Source of the DNA: an uncultured Hungatella sp.
GTDB taxonomy: Bacteria; Bacillota; Clostridia; Lachnospirales; Lachnospiraceae
Length of the DNA stretch: 33,217 bases
Assembly: GCA_910577935.1 (NCBI GenBank)
Contig: CAJTOT010000033.1
Coordinates: 1 to 33,217, forward strand
Direction of reading: 5' to 3'
Below are positions 25,805 to 33,098 of this stretch, in pieces. The notes under the pieces are model-generated. The model was not told the origin of the DNA. It saw only the letters and a list, made by a program, of their open reading frames with translations, and did no database searches. The first letter of the stretch is position 1. The number at the start of each line of letters is the position of its first letter. The position numbers and the translations under genes were made by a program.

Positions 25805-26496
25805 TGAAACACCTCCCTGAACAGTTCATCCACTGATTTCTGGTAATTGGCCCGTATATCGTCCACAGAGGACTGGAGAGCGATTAAGCCGTTTTTAAGG
25901 AATATAACCTGGTCTAACACCTGTTCCACATCAGAGATCAGATGTGTGGAGATAAGAATAGAGCCCTGGTCGTTATAATTAGTCAAAATAGTGCGGAGGA
26001 TATAATCTCTGGCCGCCGGGTCCACGCCGCCGATAGGTTCGTCCAGGAGATAGAGATCTGCGGCGCGGCTCATGACCAGAATCAGCTGTACTTTCTCCCT
26101 GGTTCCCTTGGACAGGGTCTTCAACTTCTGCTTTGGCGAGATATTCAGCCTGTTGAGCATCTCATAGGCCTTATTCCTGTCAAAATTTGAATAAAAATCG
26201 TTGAATAAGTCGATAATCTGGGAAACCTTCATCCACTCGCTGAGATAATCCTTGTCCGGAAGGTAAGAAATGCGCAGCTTTGAATCAGGTCCTGTAGGTT
26301 TTCCGCACACGCTGACATCTCCCGCGGTAGGGCATAGAAGTCCGCAGGCTATTTTTAACAGGGTGGTTTTGCCGCTGCCGTTGGGCCCAAGGAGGCCCAC
26401 TATGTGGCCGGGTTCGACAGTAAAGCTCACATCGCTTAAAGCACATAGGGAATTGAACTGTTTTGATACATGGGAATACTCCAATATAGTATTCAT
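25798..26496 (-). CDS. ABC transporter ATP-binding protein
   Basis: The 232-residue ATPase has Walker A GLLGPNGSGKTTLLKIACG (about 34-52), a degenerate signature LSKGTREKVQLILVMSRAA and Walker B DLYLLDEPIGGVD, followed by the H-loop ISTHLI. The degenerate LSKGT in place of LSGGQ is common in the YtrB-like export family. It overlaps the upstream regulator by 4 nt and the downstream permease by 7 nt, an unbroken operon. It probably energises the adjacent permease. Confidence 0.92.
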   Translation of the reverse strand: MNTILEYSHVSKQFNSLCALSDVSFTVEPGHIVGLLGPNGSGKTTLLKIACGLLCPTAGDVSVCGKPTGPDSKLRISYLPDKDYLSEWMKVSQIIDLFNDFYSNFDRNKAYEMLNRLNISPKQKLKTLSKGTREKVQLILVMSRAADLYLLDEPIGGVDPAARDYILRTILTNYNDQGSILISTHLISDVEQVLDQVIFLKNGLIALQSSVDDIRANYQKSVDELFREVFQC

Positions 26497-26873
26497 GCTT
26501 CACCTCCATTTTTAAAAGTGATAATCTTGTTGATTAGGGAAATCGTCTGGTCCGGGTGGTAGCCCAGCTGTTCCATATCCCGGAAAAGGGAGAGGATCTT
26601 CTCTTTTCCGATATGTTCCTTCATCTGGCGTATCAGCTCCTGGTCTTCCGTGACAAAACGTCCGCTGGTTCTCTGACTGTAGATCAGGCGGCTTCTCTCC
26701 AGCTCTGTCAACGCCCTCTGCATCGTGTTGGGATTCACAGAAGCCTCGGAGGCAAGATCCCTGACTGACGGCAGTTTGCTTCCCGGAGGATACTGGCCGG
26801 ATATGATCAGAAACGAAATCTGTTCCAGAATCTGGGTGTAAATCGGCCTGTCATTGTCAAAATGCCATGTCAT
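26493..26873 (-). CDS. GntR family transcriptional regulator (YtrA subfamily)
   Basis: The 126-residue protein has an N-terminal GntR winged helix: RPIYTQILEQISFLIISGQY, then PPGSKLPSVRDLASEASVNP and NTMQRALTELERSRLIYSQR. Only a short C-terminal tail of about 50 residues follows, the hallmark of the YtrA subfamily, which lacks a large effector domain and usually represses the adjoining ABC operon. It is first in its operon and preceded by a consensus promoter with a palindrome directly downstream of the -10. Autoregulation is therefore likely. AGAAAGGGGTTTGTT precedes the ATG. Confidence 0.93.
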   Translation of the reverse strand: MTWHFDNDRPIYTQILEQISFLIISGQYPPGSKLPSVRDLASEASVNPNTMQRALTELERSRLIYSQRTSGRFVTEDQELIRQMKEHIGKEKILSLFRDMEQLGYHPDQTISLINKIITFKNGGEA

Positions 26874-26892
26874 AACAAACCCCTTTCTACTA

Positions 26893-26942
26893 TTGTATTA
26901 GTTAATTAATACAATTATACAACAAAAAGGAAGCTCTGTCAA
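26893..26942 (-). promoter_or_regulatory. Promoter and palindromic operator of the GntR-ABC operon
   Basis: On the minus strand the promoter is perfect: TTGACA (26937-26942), 17-bp spacer, TATAAT (26914-26919). A palindrome with arms TTGTATTA and TAATACAA (26893-26914), spacer 6, touches the -10 and covers the start site. It is the likely operator of the YtrA-type repressor. Confidence 0.85.
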
Positions 26943-26947
26943 GGCTG

Positions 26948-26976
26948 TTGACTTAAAGGGGTAAATCACTTATGAT
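26948..26976 (+). promoter_or_regulatory. Promoter of the fumarate hydratase operon
   Basis: TTGACT (26948-26953), a 17-bp spacer and TATGAT (26971-26976) form a plus-strand promoter. Its -35 is only 5 bp from the -35 of the divergent GntR promoter. Transcription would start near 26983, beyond the ATG at 26979, which argues against that ATG being the start of translation. Confidence 0.75.
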
Positions 26977-27011
26977 AAATGAAGAAAATGTCTGGGCAGG
27001 AGGAGATTGAT

Positions 27012-27854
27012 TTGAGAACTATAGAGGTAAACGAAATAACAAAAGCTGTCAAAGAAATGTGTATTGAGGCCAATCATGTGCTGTCTCCTGATATGAAAGA
27101 AGTGTTTGAAGAGTCGGTGAAGAAAGAAGAATCGTCTCTGGGAAAAAAGATTCTCGGCCAGCTGGAAGAAAACTTGATCATCGCGAAAGAGGATATGATT
27201 CCCATATGCCAGGATACGGGGATGGCTGTGGTCTTTATGGAGGTAGGACAGGAAGTCCACATAGAAGGCGGGTCCCTGACCGAGGCTGTGAATCAGGGGG
27301 TGAGAGAAGGGTACACCGAAGGATTTTTGAGAAAATCCGTGGTGGCGGACCCCATCCGGCGGGTGAATACCAAGGACAACACGCCAGCAGTTATCCACTA
27401 TAACCTTGTAGAAGGAGATAAGCTTCACATCACCGTGGCTCCGAAAGGGTTCGGAAGCGAGAATATGAGCCGTATTTTTATGCTGAAGCCTGCAGACGGA
27501 ATAGAAGGAGTAAAACAGGCCATATTAACAGCAGTGAAGGACGCAGGCCCTAATGCCTGCCCTCCCGTAGTGGTGGGAGTGGGAATCGGGGGTACCTTTG
27601 AACAGTGCGCCCTCATGTCAAAACACGCCCTGACGAGAAATCTGAAAGAAGAATCTCCCACAGCCTACATAAGAGAGCTGGAAAAAGAGATGCTCGACAA
27701 GATTAACGCCCTTGGCATCGGCCCCGGCGGCCTTGGAGGAAAGATCACGGCCCTGGCAGTGAACATCGAGACATATCCCACACACATCGCAGGTCTGCCG
27801 GTGGCAGTGAACATCTGCTGTCATGTAAACAGACATGTCCATCGCGTAATTTAG
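27012..27854 (+). CDS. fumA: Fumarate hydratase class I, alpha subunit
   Basis: This is the alpha (N-terminal-type) subunit of two-subunit class I [4Fe-4S] fumarase, converting fumarate and malate. All three cluster cysteines are visible, in ICQDTGMA, GPNACPPV and TFEQCALMSK. RVNTKDNTPAVIH is the family's substrate-region signature, and GPGGLGGKITAL lies near the end. The start chosen is TTG at 27012-27014, where GGAGGAG is 6 nt away; it gives 280 residues, the usual length, beginning MRTIEVNEITKAVKEMC. The ATG at 26979 adds 11 residues but lies before the predicted transcription start. It is co-transcribed with the beta subunit, 14 nt downstream. Tartrate dehydratase alpha is a related alternative. 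Confidence 0.93.
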   Translation: MRTIEVNEITKAVKEMCIEANHVLSPDMKEVFEESVKKEESSLGKKILGQLEENLIIAKEDMIPICQDTGMAVVFMEVGQEVHIEGGSLTEAVNQGVREGYTEGFLRKSVVADPIRRVNTKDNTPAVIHYNLVEGDKLHITVAPKGFGSENMSRIFMLKPADGIEGVKQAILTAVKDAGPNACPPVVVGVGIGGTFEQCALMSKHALTRNLKEESPTAYIRELEKEMLDKINALGIGPGGLGGKITALAVNIETYPTHIAGLPVAVNICCHVNRHVHRVI

Positions 27855-27868
27855 AGGAGGAGACAACC

Positions 27869-28405
27869 ATGGAACGCCATATCAACGCACCAATCACCAT
27901 GGAACAGGCCAGAGAATTAAAATCAGGAGACTACATATATATCACGGGAACCATCTATACTGCAAGAGACGCAGCCCACAAGAGGATGGAGGAGACACTG
28001 GACAAAGGAGAAGAGCTTCCCTTTCCCGTGGAGGGGAACATCATCTACTACATGGGGCCGTCCCCCGCGAGAGAAGGCCGTCCCATCGGGTCCGCAGGCC
28101 CTACCACGGCAAGCCGCATGGACAGATACACACCGGCCCTTCTGGATCTTGGCCTGGGAGCTATGATAGGAAAAGGAAAAAGAAGCCAGGAAGTCATAGA
28201 CGCCATCGTCAGAAACGGCTGTGTGTACTTTGCAGCCGTGGGGGGAGCAGGGGCTCTTTTGTCAAAATGTATCACGTCAAGCCAGGTTATCGCCTATGAA
28301 GACCTGGGAACAGAGGCAGTTCGCCGTCTGGAAGTAAAAGATTTTCCGGCAGTGGTGGTCATCGATTCCAGGGGAAATAATCTTTATGAGAGGAACAGTG
28401 AATGA
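27869..28405 (+). CDS. fumB: Fumarate hydratase class I, beta subunit
   Basis: The 178-residue product begins MERHINAPITMEQARELKSG and has ITGTIYTARDAAHKRM (about 26-41), PAREGRPIGSAGPTTASRM (about 68-86) and AAVGGAGALLSKCI (about 120-133). Together these are the swivelling beta domain of class I fumarases. It pairs with the alpha subunit and supplies part of the active site. GAGGAGGAGACAACC precedes the ATG. Its stop overlaps the start of plsC as ATGA. A tartrate dehydratase beta subunit is related but the fumarase assignment is usual for this pair. Confidence 0.92.
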   Translation: MERHINAPITMEQARELKSGDYIYITGTIYTARDAAHKRMEETLDKGEELPFPVEGNIIYYMGPSPAREGRPIGSAGPTTASRMDRYTPALLDLGLGAMIGKGKRSQEVIDAIVRNGCVYFAAVGGAGALLSKCITSSQVIAYEDLGTEAVRRLEVKDFPAVVVIDSRGNNLYERNSE

Positions 28406-29112
28406 AACGTATTTTTTTGATGATAACAACCAATATCCTCCATGTGCCGTGGTGGTTTTATAAGATCGACAAGATGGGGAAGAATCTGCAGCAGTACAGC
28501 GAGGAAGAACGATACCGTTATCTCAGAAGGATTTTGAGAAGAGTCAACAGGAGAGGGAGGGTAAAAGTACTGACTTATGGCGCAGAGAACATTCCCAAGA
28601 CCAACGGCTTTATCCTGTTTCCCAACCATCAGGGGCTGTTCGATATGCTGGCTATTATAGAGAGCTGTCCGAAGCCTCTGGGTGTGGTCATCAAAAAAGA
28701 GGCATCCCAGTGGATTCTGGTAAAACAGGTGATCCGCCTTTTGGAAGGAATCCCCATGGACCGGGCAGACATACGTTCCTCTATGGAGATTATCAAAGAG
28801 ATGGCTGCCCAGGTAAAAAAGGGCAGAAATTTTGTAATCTTTCCCGAGGGCACACGAAGCCGGAAGGGCAATGAGATCCTTGCCTTTAAAGCAGGGACTT
28901 TCAAAAGCGCGGTAAAAGCAGGCTGCCCCATTATACCCGTGGCCCTGGTCAACAGCTTTCGCCCCTTTGATGTGTCTTCCGTACAGAAGGAGACAGTCCA
29001 GGTTCATTTTTTAAAGGCAATCTACCCGGAACAATATATGGGGCTTAAAACGTCGGAGATAGCAGACCTTGTCCATGACAGAATCCAGGAAGAGATTAAC
29101 AGAAATATATGA
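28402..29112 (+). CDS. plsC: 1-acyl-sn-glycerol-3-phosphate acyltransferase (PlsC-like)
   Basis: The 236-residue protein carries the acyltransferase motifs NHQGLFD (H-x4-D active site), GIPMDR and FPEGTRSR, followed by KAGTFKSAVKAGCPIIPVAL. It transfers an acyl chain to lysophosphatidate in phospholipid synthesis at the membrane. The N-terminal segment IFLMITTNILHVPWWFYKID may associate with the membrane. It overlaps fumB by 4 nt, so its expression is tied to the fumarase genes. The function link between the two is not obvious. A dispersed repeat begins at its stop codon. Confidence 0.9.
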   Translation: MKRIFLMITTNILHVPWWFYKIDKMGKNLQQYSEEERYRYLRRILRRVNRRGRVKVLTYGAENIPKTNGFILFPNHQGLFDMLAIIESCPKPLGVVIKKEASQWILVKQVIRLLEGIPMDRADIRSSMEIIKEMAAQVKKGRNFVIFPEGTRSRKGNEILAFKAGTFKSAVKAGCPIIPVALVNSFRPFDVSSVQKETVQVHFLKAIYPEQYMGLKTSEIADLVHDRIQEEINRNI

Positions 29113-29182
29113 TGATGAGGTCAAAAGGTTTTTTGCCCCCTGATGCCTGCGGATTGCTCCGCATTTCATGCTCCCGCAACCC
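29110..29182 (+). repeat. Dispersed intergenic repeat, copy 3
   Basis: This is a close match to 5427-5500 and begins at the plsC stop codon. It shares GGTCAAAAG, the T-run, TGATGCCTGCGGATT and CTCCGCATTTCATGCTCCCG, including the TGCGGA/TCCGCA hairpin. It differs at a handful of positions. Confidence 0.75.
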
Positions 29183-29224
29183 CCGGCATCAATATATGAA
29201 TAGAATTTTAATTTAACATCCCCG

Positions 29225-29288
29225 GCCGCCCCCGCTGTCTGACTGCATTGCCGTCTGGCGTTTTGCAGCACGCAGCAGGGACGGCGGC
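29225..29288. terminator. Imperfect hairpin between converging plsC and SGNH genes
   Basis: The arms GCCGCCCCCGCTG and CAGCAGGGACGGCGGC pair with a few mismatches around about 35 nt. On the minus strand it is followed within about 10 nt by TTAAATTAAAATT, so it could end the SGNH-gene transcript. Loop size and mismatches make this weak. Confidence 0.35.
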
Positions 29289-29307
29289 TTGTATCCTGAC
29301 TTGATAA

Positions 29308-30801
29308 TTATCTCCGCGCCGGACTTCCCTCCTCATAGGTGTCGAAACACACCGAATCTACCACGGCCTTAGTCACATGATTATATACCACAATATTAAG
29401 CCCTCTCTGATTCTTTCCATACTCCTTCCCGTCAATTTTTATGGAACACTCATTGCCGCACTCATACCCGGCGCTTACCACATCATACATGCTGCGTCCC
29501 CCTCTCATGGTCCCGGTTTCTTTCAATCTCTCATACCCTGCCTGTTCTTTCACCTGCCCATCCACAAGGATTCCGTAATAACTGCACCGATTCTGCCCCT
29601 CCAGCATAGCCTCCAGGCCCAGGGCACGGAGCTTCCCTGCCATCTCCTCATCGAGATACCGGGATGCCTCATCCTTCACCGCTATAAATACCCAATACCG
29701 GCAGTCATTGAGGAGCGCCAGATAACTGTCAGCATCCGTTACCTTTCCTATGGTACAGTCCCTGATCACCCCTGCGTAGTATTCTCTGGACTCTTCCCAC
29801 TGCCTCTCGGTCCGTCCCTCTATGCCATACCGGGCGCGAAGCACATTTCCAAGATAACAGGTAATCTTAGCCGCTCCCCATACACTTCCATGGCCGCCGT
29901 CACAGTTGTCTTTGGCAAATTCAAACCCTATGGCCCTGTATAAATCCTTCTCATTAAAATCAAAGAAAGGCAACCCGTGCTCCCCGGCATAATTTCTGAT
30001 GGCCTGATGCCGCTTTATGTTCTGGGCAGTGCTGGGTGTCTTGACCAGAATCAGGGAAATATTTTCCTGTCTGCAAAGGACTGTGATCTTGTCCAGATAC
30101 TTTTTCATCAGCTCCACCATGGGTTCTTCCTCTTCTTCCGCCCCTTCTTCCCATGAAAAAGGCCGATAGTCCTTGTTCCCTGAATAGTAGGAAATAGCTG
30201 TAAATCCTTTCATCTCATAATGCTCTCCCATCTCCGAATAAGTAAAATCCTCCTCATTCAGCCCGGTCCACCGGGTATGAAACCGCACATTGGGAAGATA
30301 ATAGCTGGACAAAGACTGGTTTTTGTCCTCTTCGCAGACAGCGTGGACCGCCTCCCACTTTACCGGAGACCATCTCATATAATCCATGGCTTTCCTCGTG
30401 CAGCCCTCCGACGTGTTGAGAGGTTCATGTTTGTTATAAGGGAAGAGCATGTAGCAGTCCAGAATCACCGCTTTGGGGCTCTGATACCGGAGGGCTTCTT
30501 TCAGCCAATAGTAAGATACAAGGAGATTCTGCTGTTCACAGCTTAAGTTGTAGCTGGTGATGCCGTACCTGTTGTATAAAACCTGGGGTGAGAAGGACGA
30601 GGCCCCATGGCTGCTTCCCAGGAAAATCACATCCGCCGTATCCTTTTCCATCTCATAAAATCCAAGATATGTAGATGTGGTAGGCCACATATGATTATAA
30701 AAATATTTTGGTGTCAAAATTCTGTTAATCATCATTACCACGTTTGCCAGAATCAGCAAAAATACTGCTCCCCTCAGCCAAAAGCGCCTGATTTTTCTCA
30801 T
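29308..30801 (-). CDS. SGNH-type acyl hydrolase/transferase with C-terminal ILEI domain
   Basis: The 497-residue protein starts with a signal anchor (residues 9-30, LRGAVFLLILANVVMMI). An SGNH-like domain with GSSH (62-65, candidate Ser64) and DGGH (D301, H304) follows, the Ser...Asp-x-x-His arrangement of AlgJ/AlgX/PatB-type acetyltransferase partners. Residues about 365-490 look like the interleukin-like EMT inducer (ILEI/FAM3) domain: YWVFIAVKDEASRYL, LKETGTMRGG, and RGLNIVVYNHVTKAVVDSVC followed by FDTYEE. It lies 2 nt after the MBOAT gene stop, and its ribosome binding site lies in the end of that gene, so the two make one O-acylation unit. The sugar or polymer modified is unknown. The ILEI assignment is from memory of related clostridial proteins. 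Confidence 0.75.
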   Translation of the reverse strand: MRKIRRFWLRGAVFLLILANVVMMINRILTPKYFYNHMWPTTSTYLGFYEMEKDTADVIFLGSSHGASSFSPQVLYNRYGITSYNLSCEQQNLLVSYYWLKEALRYQSPKAVILDCYMLFPYNKHEPLNTSEGCTRKAMDYMRWSPVKWEAVHAVCEEDKNQSLSSYYLPNVRFHTRWTGLNEEDFTYSEMGEHYEMKGFTAISYYSGNKDYRPFSWEEGAEEEEEPMVELMKKYLDKITVLCRQENISLILVKTPSTAQNIKRHQAIRNYAGEHGLPFFDFNEKDLYRAIGFEFAKDNCDGGHGSVWGAAKITCYLGNVLRARYGIEGRTERQWEESREYYAGVIRDCTIGKVTDADSYLALLNDCRYWVFIAVKDEASRYLDEEMAGKLRALGLEAMLEGQNRCSYYGILVDGQVKEQAGYERLKETGTMRGGRSMYDVVSAGYECGNECSIKIDGKEYGKNQRGLNIVVYNHVTKAVVDSVCFDTYEEGSPARR

Positions 30802-30803
30802 GG

Positions 30804-32318
30804 TTAAAACCCTCCGTAGATAAAGTCCTGGGCGTTAAATCCAAACCCATAGGTCCCGTACACTAAAATCACAAGCACCGCCCCGATATAGACAGGCCAC
30901 CGGAGCAGAATATGCTGGCCCGCCAGCCATTCTCTAACACAGACATGTTTATATTCCTGCCAGAGGCTTACTTTTACGAGAATCATCACGGATATCCCCA
31001 GAACCATCCACTCCTTCCATCCAAGTCCCAGACCAAACAGTGAATCATTGAAAAAAATCCACGGATTCCACACCTGAAACATGGATTTTATCATGGAAAG
31101 TCCATTCCTCAGACCGTCAGCACGAAAAATGATCCATCCCGGCATAACAAGAAGAAATGTGGTGACTCTTCCCACATACCTGCGCAGCAGATTCTCCTTC
31201 GGGAGACGGATCAGGCAGCAGATTCTCTCTATCCAAGGCGCTGCCAGTTCTTCTGCAATCTGATAGCAGCCATGGAGCAGTCCCCAAAACAGATATTTAT
31301 ACCCGGAGCCATGCCATAAACCACTGACTGCGAACACCGCCAAAAGATTCAGGTATTTTCTCAAGGTTCCTTTCCGGTTGCCGCCAAGAGGAATGTATAT
31401 ATAGTCCCTGAGCCAGGAGCTGAGAGAAATATGCCATCTGCGCCAGAAATCCTTCACCGAAACCGCCAGATAAGGACGGGAAAAATTATCAGCCAGCTCT
31501 ATGCCAAACAGACCGGCCACCCCCCCGGCGATACAGACGCAGGAGAGAAAATCCGTATAAAGCTGAAGACTGTAAAAACACCCGGCTACAAAGACATAAC
31601 AGCCGGGATACCGGACGGAATCTCCAAAGACCGTATTGACCAGCGCCGCCGCCTTGTCTGCAATCATCATTTTCAGAAAAAAGCCCCACAGAATCAGGAG
31701 GCAGCCTTCGGCAAAGCTCTTCTCATTAAATCGGTGCCCATCCAGAAGCTGAGGGCTTAACTGTCTGTATCTGGGTATAGGCCCCTGGGTCATCTGGGGG
31801 AAAAATGATACAAACAAAGCATATTTAAACAGATTTCTCTGGGCGCGGATCTCTCCCCTGTAGATATCTGCCAGATAGGAGATAATCTGCATAGTATAAA
31901 ATGCCAGCCCCATGGGAATGATCCAACCTCCGTTTTCTAAGCGGAAAGAACAAGAGACAAGTCTCCAGAGCTGTTTTATGCTGTCCCACGGAGGCAGCCG
32001 TTTAAAAATACTGTTTCCGAATTTTGTTATGAGAAGAGGGTAAGCCGCCGCCGTCACCGCCACGGCAAATATCAGCCGTCTCCATAAGTCCCTGCCTTTT
32101 GTCCCCGTGAGGGCTCTTAACTTTTCAATCCCCAGCCCCAGACCATAGCTGAGAATCATTGTTCCCAGAAAGATCCATCTCCCCTCTCCTTTCAAATTCC
32201 AATAAAACCCTATGCTTCCCGCAAGAAGCACCCACCAGCGCTTATTCAGGGGGAGCAGGTAATAAACCAGAGCCAATCCTGCCACACACAGGTAAAACGT
32301 AAGAGACAGCATGTCCAT
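30804..32318 (-). CDS. MBOAT family O-acyltransferase (AlgI/DltB/PatA-like)
   Basis: The 504-residue protein has about 10-12 membrane segments and the MBOAT landmarks WRRWHISLSSWLRDYIYIPL, then GGNRKG and SGLWHGSGYKYLFWGLLHG, with the catalytic-His candidate in WHG and the following LLHG. It moves acyl groups across the membrane for transfer onto extracellular polysaccharide or similar acceptors. The gene downstream probably supplies the extracellular transferase. AAGGAAGGAAAGATTTCC precedes the ATG. It is divergent from an XRE regulator; its promoter -10 lies inside an operator-like palindrome. No dlt or alg genes accompany it. Confidence 0.9.
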   Translation of the reverse strand: MDMLSLTFYLCVAGLALVYYLLPLNKRWWVLLAGSIGFYWNLKGEGRWIFLGTMILSYGLGLGIEKLRALTGTKGRDLWRRLIFAVAVTAAAYPLLITKFGNSIFKRLPPWDSIKQLWRLVSCSFRLENGGWIIPMGLAFYTMQIISYLADIYRGEIRAQRNLFKYALFVSFFPQMTQGPIPRYRQLSPQLLDGHRFNEKSFAEGCLLILWGFFLKMMIADKAAALVNTVFGDSVRYPGCYVFVAGCFYSLQLYTDFLSCVCIAGGVAGLFGIELADNFSRPYLAVSVKDFWRRWHISLSSWLRDYIYIPLGGNRKGTLRKYLNLLAVFAVSGLWHGSGYKYLFWGLLHGCYQIAEELAAPWIERICCLIRLPKENLLRRYVGRVTTFLLVMPGWIIFRADGLRNGLSMIKSMFQVWNPWIFFNDSLFGLGLGWKEWMVLGISVMILVKVSLWQEYKHVCVREWLAGQHILLRWPVYIGAVLVILVYGTYGFGFNAQDFIYGGF

Positions 32319-32353
32319 GGAAATCTTTCCTTCCTTCGTATAGATATATTTTT

Positions 32354-32419
32354 ATCGTAAATATTATACGATTATAATTATTAATTTGCAACGATTATTC
32401 GTATTATAATAACGATAAT
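32354..32419. promoter_or_regulatory. Divergent promoters and operator array between MBOAT and XRE genes
   Basis: For the MBOAT gene (minus) the promoter is TTGCAA (32386-32391), 17 bp, TATAAT (32363-32368). The palindrome ATCGTA-7-TACGAT (32354-32372) surrounds that -10. On the XRE side are ACGA-TTAT-TCGT (32391-32402) and a TATTATAATA palindrome, with a TATAAT (32405-32410) for the plus strand but only a weak -35 (TTAATT). ACGAT/ATCGT half-sites occur at least four times in 63 bp. It looks like a shared XRE operator region. Confidence 0.7.
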
Positions 32420-32435
32420 AATAAAGGAGGAATAT

Positions 32436-32756
32436 ATGATCGACATTCTAAAAAAAATAACTGCTCAGAGATCTGCCCGCAACTGGACAGAATATCAGTT
32501 GGCCGTGCGTTCCGGCCTTCCCCAGTCCACTATATCCTCCTGGTATCGCAAGAATATGCTGCCTTCCATCTCCTCTTTACAGAAGATATGCGGCGCTTTT
32601 GATATGTCCATGGCTCAGTTTTTCTCAGAAGGGAGCCTGCGCGAGTTGGATTCCGACCAGAAAGAGCTGCTGGATCAATGGAGCCTGCTGACGCCGGACC
32701 AAAAGAGCGCCCTCTTAGGTCTGCTGAATTCTTTCTCCATCTGCCGCAGCGGGTGA
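32436..32756 (+). CDS. XRE-family helix-turn-helix regulator
   Basis: The 106-residue protein has an N-terminal HTH_XRE fold: ILKKITAQRSARNWTEYQLA, VRSGLPQSTISSWYRKNMLP and SISSLQKICGAFDMSMAQFF (about residues 4-63). An acidic helical C-terminus (LRELDSDQKELLDQWSLLTP) follows, a form common in small SinR-like or phage-derived repressors. AAAGGAGGAATAT precedes the ATG. It is divergent from the MBOAT gene, whose promoter sits in a palindrome. It may repress that operon and itself. No partner toxin is seen. Confidence 0.9.
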   Translation: MIDILKKITAQRSARNWTEYQLAVRSGLPQSTISSWYRKNMLPSISSLQKICGAFDMSMAQFFSEGSLRELDSDQKELLDQWSLLTPDQKSALLGLLNSFSICRSG

Positions 32757-32771
32757 CTGTGCCCTTGGCAG

Positions 32772-32802
32772 TAACAGTTCGAGGATTGCCTCTGAACTGT
32801 TA
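32772..32802. repeat. Hairpin downstream of the XRE gene
   Basis: TAACAGTTCGAGG and CCTCTGAACTGTTA pair with one bulge around a 4-nt loop, 16 nt past the XRE stop. It has no U-tract; what follows is TCCCCGG. It shares the AACAGTTC/GAACTGTT arm type with the 7004-7037 hairpin. Confidence 0.5.
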
Positions 32803-32845
32803 TCCCCGGCGGACAGGAACTATAAAAAAAATTGTAAAAAATGGG

Positions 32846-32874
32846 TTGACAAGGAGAAAAAACTCTTGTATAAT
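32846..32874 (+). promoter_or_regulatory. Promoter of the tRNA-Ser gene
   Basis: TTGACA (32846-32851), a 17-bp spacer and TATAAT (32869-32874) are perfectly consensus, about 58 bp before the mature tRNA 5' end. Confidence 0.9.
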
Positions 32875-32932
32875 TGCAAATGCGTTTGAGAAACACCAGT
32901 TGTTTCGAGACGAGTCATAGGAAATATAATAC

Positions 32933-33020
32933 GGAGAAATACTCAAGAGGTCGAAGAGGCGCCCCTGCTAAGGGTGTAGGTCGGGCAACCGGCGCGAGGG
33001 TTCAAATCCCTCTTTCTCCG
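32933..33020 (+). tRNA. tRNA-Ser (anticodon GCT)
   Basis: This 88-nt gene has acceptor arms GGAGAAA / TTTCTCC, a D-arm (CTC ... GAG), an anticodon stem CGCCC/GGGTG with loop CTGCTAA (anticodon GCT, reading AGC/AGT), a long class II variable arm and T-arm GAGGG-TTCAAAT-CCCTC. No 3' CCA is encoded; CTCTTTTCC follows the discriminator G. The long variable arm and the anticodon identify serine. Confidence 0.95.
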
Positions 33021-33069
33021 CTCTTTTCCAAATGACAAAAAAGTAATTTGAAAAAAATAAAAAAAGTTG

Positions 33070-33098
33070 TTGACAAATCCGGAACAGCGTGGTAAACT
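33070..33098 (+). promoter_or_regulatory. Strong promoter, probably of an rRNA operon
   Basis: TTGACA (33070-33075), a 17-bp spacer and TAAACT (33093-33098) lie downstream of an A-rich tract (33050-33065) like an UP element. No coding sequence follows before the window edge. Confidence 0.8.

Noticed and set aside
28384..29007. 207-codon minus-strand ORF opposite plsC
   Set aside because: It is antisense to a clearly coding acyltransferase and shows no recognisable domain.
32436..32756. Antitoxin of a toxin-antitoxin pair
   Set aside because: No small toxin gene adjoins the XRE gene; the neighbours are a divergent MBOAT gene and a tRNA.
32933..33020. Phage or island attachment site at the tRNA-Ser gene
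   Set aside because: No integrase, direct repeat of the tRNA 3' end or phage genes were seen in the window.
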